Source: Anastatus disparis
Taxonomy: Eukaryota; Arthropoda; Insecta; Hymenoptera; Eupelmidae
Length of the DNA stretch: 64,000 nt
Assembly: GCA_017163975.1 (NCBI GenBank)
Contig: JAFFSR010000244.1
Coordinates: 338,501 to 402,500, forward strand
Reading direction: 5' to 3'
In this document: in pieces, positions 59,654 through 64,000 of the stretch
Layout: each line of letters opens with the position of its first letter
Position numbering within the stretch: the first letter of the stretch is position 1
Program-made: the position numbers and the translations under genes
The notes under the pieces: generated by a model
What the model was told of the DNA's origin: nothing
Databases searched by the model: none
Seen by the model: only the letters and a program-made list of their open reading frames with translations

Positions 59654-60294
59654 TCTAACAGAGCTTCTAAAGTTTCTAAATTGTCAAAATTCAAAGCATT
59701 AGAATTTAGCGTTTCAAATTCAACGATTTTTGTTTTCATCCGATTAAAACATGAAGAACATACTTTAAATCCATATAACACCTGAATATTACAAGCTCTA
59801 TTAATTTTATCTATTGTCGTTCTATCTAACATCTGTATATCTTTATTGATCGGTCGTCTGTATTTGTTAAAAGGGTCACAACAATAATTGCATTTATTTT
59901 CAAATTCAGTTACTGCACAATGTAATTTATTAAAACAGTTAGTACAAACTTTACAACCAGGAATTAATGTTGTATTACTAGCTTTCTCAAAATTTGTTGA
60001 CATTTCCACATTTATTACTATTAAGTTTTTTTTAATACTTTTTTCATGCCTTTTAAAAAGATCACAACATTTTTTAAATAAACTTGAATAATACTGTACA
60101 TATTTCATAAAATGATGCATACATATAACACCTTCAGTATTTTTTTGAAAACTCGGTACACGATAATTCAGTAGAAGTAAATCATCATCTTTTATATCTC
60201 GCAATTTTAATATAGAATTATTTTCTGTGAATGTTTCACTATGACATTTACCGATTTCATTTGTCAATAAATTTTCGATACAACAATTCGCCAT
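59654..60294 (-). pseudogene. N-terminal transposase exon (two Cys/His modules), element 2 lineage
   Basis: ATG 60294 opens MANCCIENLL, matching MANQCC at the start of element 1's gene. RVPSFQKNTEGVICMHHF aligns with the RVPEINIKNEEGFICLFHY of element 1. Two modules follow: KCCDLFKRHEK..IPGCKVCTNC and YCCDPFNKYRRP..YGFKVCSSCFNRM. Each is a CC-x-x4-H/Y followed about 30 residues later by C-x2-C, likely one zinc site apiece. The frame ends soon after TTAGA|GTAAAA, a usable 5' splice site near 59654. It lies upstream of element 3 on the minus strand, so I read it as exon 1 of the element 2 gene with element 3 in the intron. The later part of exon 1 seen in element 1 is missing. Confidence 0.65.
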
Positions 60295-60405
60295 TATGGC
60301 AATACTAGTTGATTTATAAAAATCAAAATAATAACAAAAAAAAATTACTAGAAAGTTCACAGCGTTAAAATCATAGTCTTTTACTCAGGTCTGGAAAGTG
60401 AGATA

Positions 60406-60566
60406 GGCCCGAATTTATAGTCGACACTTGGTACTCAGCTCTCGGTTTACGTATAAAAAACATCATACTATCCTTGTTTTTCTTATGAAAGTAGAGTAAG
60501 ATAGAATAATGTTTGTTACATGTAAACTGAGTGCTAAGTGCCAAGTGTCGACTATAAATTCGGGCC
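60406..60566. mobile_element. Palindromic MITE (161 bp), GGCCCGAATTTATAG type
   Basis: GGCCCGAATTTATAGTCGAC faces GTCGACTATAAATTCGGGCC exactly, with ATA on both sides (60403-60405, 60567-60569). Same family as 29635 and 29830. Confidence 0.85.
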
Positions 60567-60590
60567 ATAGTGGTCGGTGTAATTATAATA

Positions 60591-63500
60591 CACTGAGAAA
60601 AAAATTTAGTTGAGTCAATGAAATAAATTTAGTTATTAAATATTTTGTTGATAAAAATTAATTTTGATTGAAGTAAAATGCAAGGTTATTAAATCACTGA
60701 AATATTTAGTTGGGATAAAAAAAATTGATACCTAAGTTGAAAAAAATAAATATTTTTTTAAAATAAAGAAAAATTTATTGTTTCGGTTAAATTATTTGAT
60801 TGATTTAATCAAATCAATTTCATTAAGGCAGCTGATAAAATTTTATAAAATATTTATTTGTAACAATAGAATATGTTTGTAAATTATCTATATATTTTGT
60901 TACAATAATTAAATATTTATTTTAGTAAATTGTTTATTAAATTTACAAAATCTTTAATAACAATAAAAAAATATTGGTCAATCATCAATATAATATTTGC
61001 TTGAATTAACGGTCATCCGATTAAGTTAAAGAAGCTTATATTGTAAATAAATGCTTCACTAAGTTAATAACATTGTCATTTAATTAATAATATATGTGAT
61101 TGTAAAAAAAATATTTTGTTGTATATAACACATATAAAATTTGATCAGCATTTCAAAAAAATTACAATTAATTTAAAGAAATAGGTTCCTTAAAATCAAC
61201 AAATCCGATTTCAATGAATTCACAAAAAGAAAACAAAAAATTATTTTTTTAAAGTCAAGAAAGGTGCAACGTAAAATCAGATATTAAATTTTTTTTAAAG
61301 AAATATTTATTAAACCAAATATATTTATTTTATTATTTCTATCAAATTGTTATTGAATCAAGAATATATGTCACTGATTTAATTAAATATTGTATTAACA
61401 CTTCTATTGAATTACTTTAATGTTTAATAATATATTTGATTATCTTAATGAAATATTTATTAAACCAAATATATTTATTCTATTATTTCTATCCAGTTAT
61501 TATTGAAACAAGAATATATTTCATTGATTCAATTAAATATTGTATTAACACTTTCATAAAATTACTTTAATGTTCAATAATATATTTGATTATCTCAATG
61601 AAATATTTATTAAACCGAATATATTTATTTTATTAATTCTATCAAGTTTTGATTGACATAAGAATATATTTCACTATTTCAATTAAATATTATAATACTT
61701 CTACTAAATTACTTTGATGTTTAATAATATATTTAATTATCTTAATAAAATGTTTACTAATTCTAACGTATTTATTCTATTATTTTTATCAAATTTTGAT
61801 TAAAAGAAGAATATCACCTTTATTAAATTACTTTACTGTTCAATAATATATTTAATTATATTAATGAAATATTTAATAATGTCAAAATTATTGTTTTATT
61901 CTTTCAATAAATTTTGAATAATAACAAAAAGATATTTCATTGTTTTAAATAAATATGTATGACTTATATTAAATTATTTCACTGGCCAATGAAATACCTA
62001 ATCATTTTAATTCAATATTTAGTTGCTTTGATGAATGCGTTTTTTCTCTTTATGAAATATATGATTGATTCTATGAAATATCTCATTGTCTTTTACTCAA
62101 ATAATTTCATTACTATATTATAATTAATTGGATGCATTAAATTAAATAAATTTTTAATTGATTCAAATATTTGATTTATTTTGTTCTATAAAATTATTTT
62201 ATTACTTTTATTATTTAATTATATTGCGTCTATGAAATCAGTGATTAATTGAATTAATTATTATTTTTAACGATTAAATATTTTATTATTTATGTCCAAA
62301 TTAAATATTTTGTTGTATTAATTAATTTCTTTATCAGATCGATTAATTAATTATTTGATTATCTTAATGAAATATTTATTGAAACAAGCAGTTATTATTT
62401 AATAACATATTTACTAAATCAAATGAAATATAATGTTAAAATTAATATTTAATATTCTTGAAAAAATATTTTTGTATAAGTTATCATCCTTTATACTCAA
62501 ACAAACTCATGTTTTAAATACGTGTCTTGCTAAGTGAATAACTTAGCAAAATATGTACTAAAGTTAATAAAAATTACAAAGAAATCTGATTCAATACTTG
62601 TTAAAATCAAGTAAATCCACTATTTGATTCATCTATATAATTTATTTCATTCAAATAACACATATTTGAACTAAAAGAAACATTTATTGTTTTAACAAAA
62701 TCATTTAGTTCGATGGTTTGATGATACTACCGCTTGGTGGCGTCGTTAATTTTCGATCTCGCAAGCGGTAAGAAGCCTAAGTTGATATATAAGGAAGTTA
62801 AAAATTCAAGATAATACGTAAATTGTAATGCGAGCGAAATTTATGTTTAGATTTACTGCGTGTGCGATCACTGTATAAAGCATACTAATGTTAGTATGTT
62901 AATAATTGTTATTCTTTACCATATAAATAAATGGAATCATATTCACCTGTCCTTTAATGAGTCATCAATTCATTGATATTAATAAATAAATGTAAATCAC
63001 TGAAAGCAAATACTGTTGATTAAAGACAGTATTTGTTCGATTAAAATATCTATAAATCGAATTAATTAAATATTTCTTTACTTTGAAGGAATATTTTATT
63101 TGTGAAACCGAATAATTAATCAATTTTTTGTTAAGACAATGAATTAATTTTATTAAATCTTAAAATTTTATTAAATTTAAAATATTCAATAAATTAAACT
63201 TTCATTTAAAAATATAAAATATTGAACTAATTTAATTTCAATATAGCATTAATATGATGAAATAATTAATTAGAAAAATAAATGGACATTTTAATTGATA
63301 ATTTTTTTATTAAAACAATGAATTAATTTTATTGAATCAATCTTCGCTGACATTTAATAAGTCAAATATTTAATTGAAAATACAAAATATTATTTGATTT
63401 AATTCCAATATGTATATTAATGTAATGAAATAATCAATTAGAAAAACAAATGGGCATTTTAATTGATAAAATTTTTTATAAAAACAATGAATTAATTTTA

Positions 63501-63744
63501 TTAAATCAATCTTCGCGACATTTAGTAAGTCAAATATTTATTTGAAAATACAAAATATTATTTTTAACCAATATTTGTGATGTTTAGTAGAATCAAATAT
63601 TTATTTAAAAAAATGAAATATTTATTTGACTCAATTCAAATATTTGTATTAATGTGACAAAATATTTTATGTGCCGCCCGCACCTAAGGGATTTCATTGA
63701 TTCAATTAAGCCTTACTTAATCCAACTAAATTTTTTTCTCAGTG
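60591..63744. mobile_element. 3.15-kb TIR element with AT-rich repetitive interior
   Basis: CACTGAGAAAAAAATTTAGT is exactly inverted at ACTAAATTTTTTTCTCAGTG (63744), flanked by TA. Between 61310 and 61900 a ~140-bp unit (GAAATATTTATTAAACC.., TTTATT-TATTATTTCTATCAA, TTGATTCAATTAAATATT, CTTTAATGTTCAATAATATA) is repeated about four times, and related words fill most of the rest. A less AT-rich block lies at 62710-62900. No ORF of note. Confidence 0.8.
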
Positions 63745-63844
63745 TATTAGTACTCAAATTTGTATTTTGCTTACTGGTCACTGCGAGCGCTGTATTATTT
63801 GCAAAATAGTAGTGATTCATTGCGCATATGCATATTTTAATAAG

Positions 63845-64000
63845 GCTAGAATTTATAGACGTGACTTAAATATTGAGTATAACTTAGAACTTAAGGGTGC
63901 AGGCACATAAGTAGAATAGAGACTGCCGAATAGAGACTGCGCAATAGACACAACCAATCAGTGCTATTCGGCAAGCATCTTCTTTCCATTCCACAGATTT
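63845..64000. mobile_element. Start of another GGC(C/T)(C/A)GAATTTATAG MITE, cut by the window end
   Basis: GGCTAGAATTTATAGACGTG and TATTGAGTATAACTTAGAAC follow the order of the 29830 MITE arm. From 63895 the sequence diverges. Confidence 0.5.

Larger units (their letters stand above)
50028..64000 (-). mobile_element. Second long-TIR transposon (element 2), interrupted, runs past window end
   Basis: GAGCCATTCT follows a TA tract at 50028 exactly as in element 1, and the next 150 bp keep its word order (TACTTTTTTTAAAAAG, CCAAAATTTCAGCC, TAAACCAAT). The transposase exons lie on the minus strand at 51823-53403, and an N-terminal exon of the same lineage at 59654-60294. Between them sits element 3 (54044-59071). 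Beyond the N-terminal exon are a MITE and a 3.15-kb element. The right TIR is not seen and should be outside the window. Confidence 0.65.

Overview
This window is repetitive eukaryotic DNA. It is strongly A+T-rich, has spliceosomal introns, and is packed with transposable elements of kinds common in arthropods: copia, BEL/Pao, two APE-type non-LTR elements, a tRNA-derived SINE and many TTAA-flanked or TIR-bearing MITEs. An insect genome is the most likely source; the species cannot be told from the sequence. I find no convincing host gene, rRNA, functional tRNA, CRISPR array or bacterial-style operon. Almost every long reading frame belongs to a mobile element or is a translation of simple repeat.

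Layout. 1-3210: 5' half of a non-LTR retrotransposon (minus), with a hAT-like MITE and a TTAA MITE inserted in its ORF1. 5118-9140: a 4-kb palindromic element with arms over 1.5 kb. 10738-13975: one arm of the same family, carrying three TTAA MITEs, one of them split by a SINE. 13990-15351: BEL/Pao fragment. 15488-16275: foldback element. 17795-19075: nested MITEs. 19085-23860: nearly full-length CR1/L2-like non-LTR element (minus). 24414-27937: MITEs, a perfect 50-bp hairpin, CTCCGT-type minisatellites and TA tracts. 27938-37353: a 9.4-kb DNA transposon with ~1.35-kb inverted repeats and a four-exon transposase gene. 38286-42235: MITEs and AT-rich tandem repeats. 42276-50002: an internally deleted copia element with near-identical LTRs and a 2.57-kb hAT-like insertion. 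50028 to past the window end: a second copy of the long-TIR transposon in the opposite orientation, interrupted by a third, distinct relative (54044-59071) and by a 3.15-kb TIR element (60591-63744).

The most interesting content is the transposon family represented by the 27938, 50028 and 54044 elements. Its proteins have tandem Cys/His modules at the N-terminus, a Cys-rich middle, and three conserved blocks (DFAEN-, SDG-x3-Q-[YF]-KN, and [ST]-[GS]-HGK-x4-D-x-IG) that look like a DDD-type RNase H-fold transposase core. I cannot assign it to a named superfamily from sequence alone. All copies with visible ends sit in TA-rich sites, flanked by ATAT. Four coding frameshifts in the window, three of them in this family, fall in short A/T homopolymers, so some apparent pseudogenes may be assembly artefacts.
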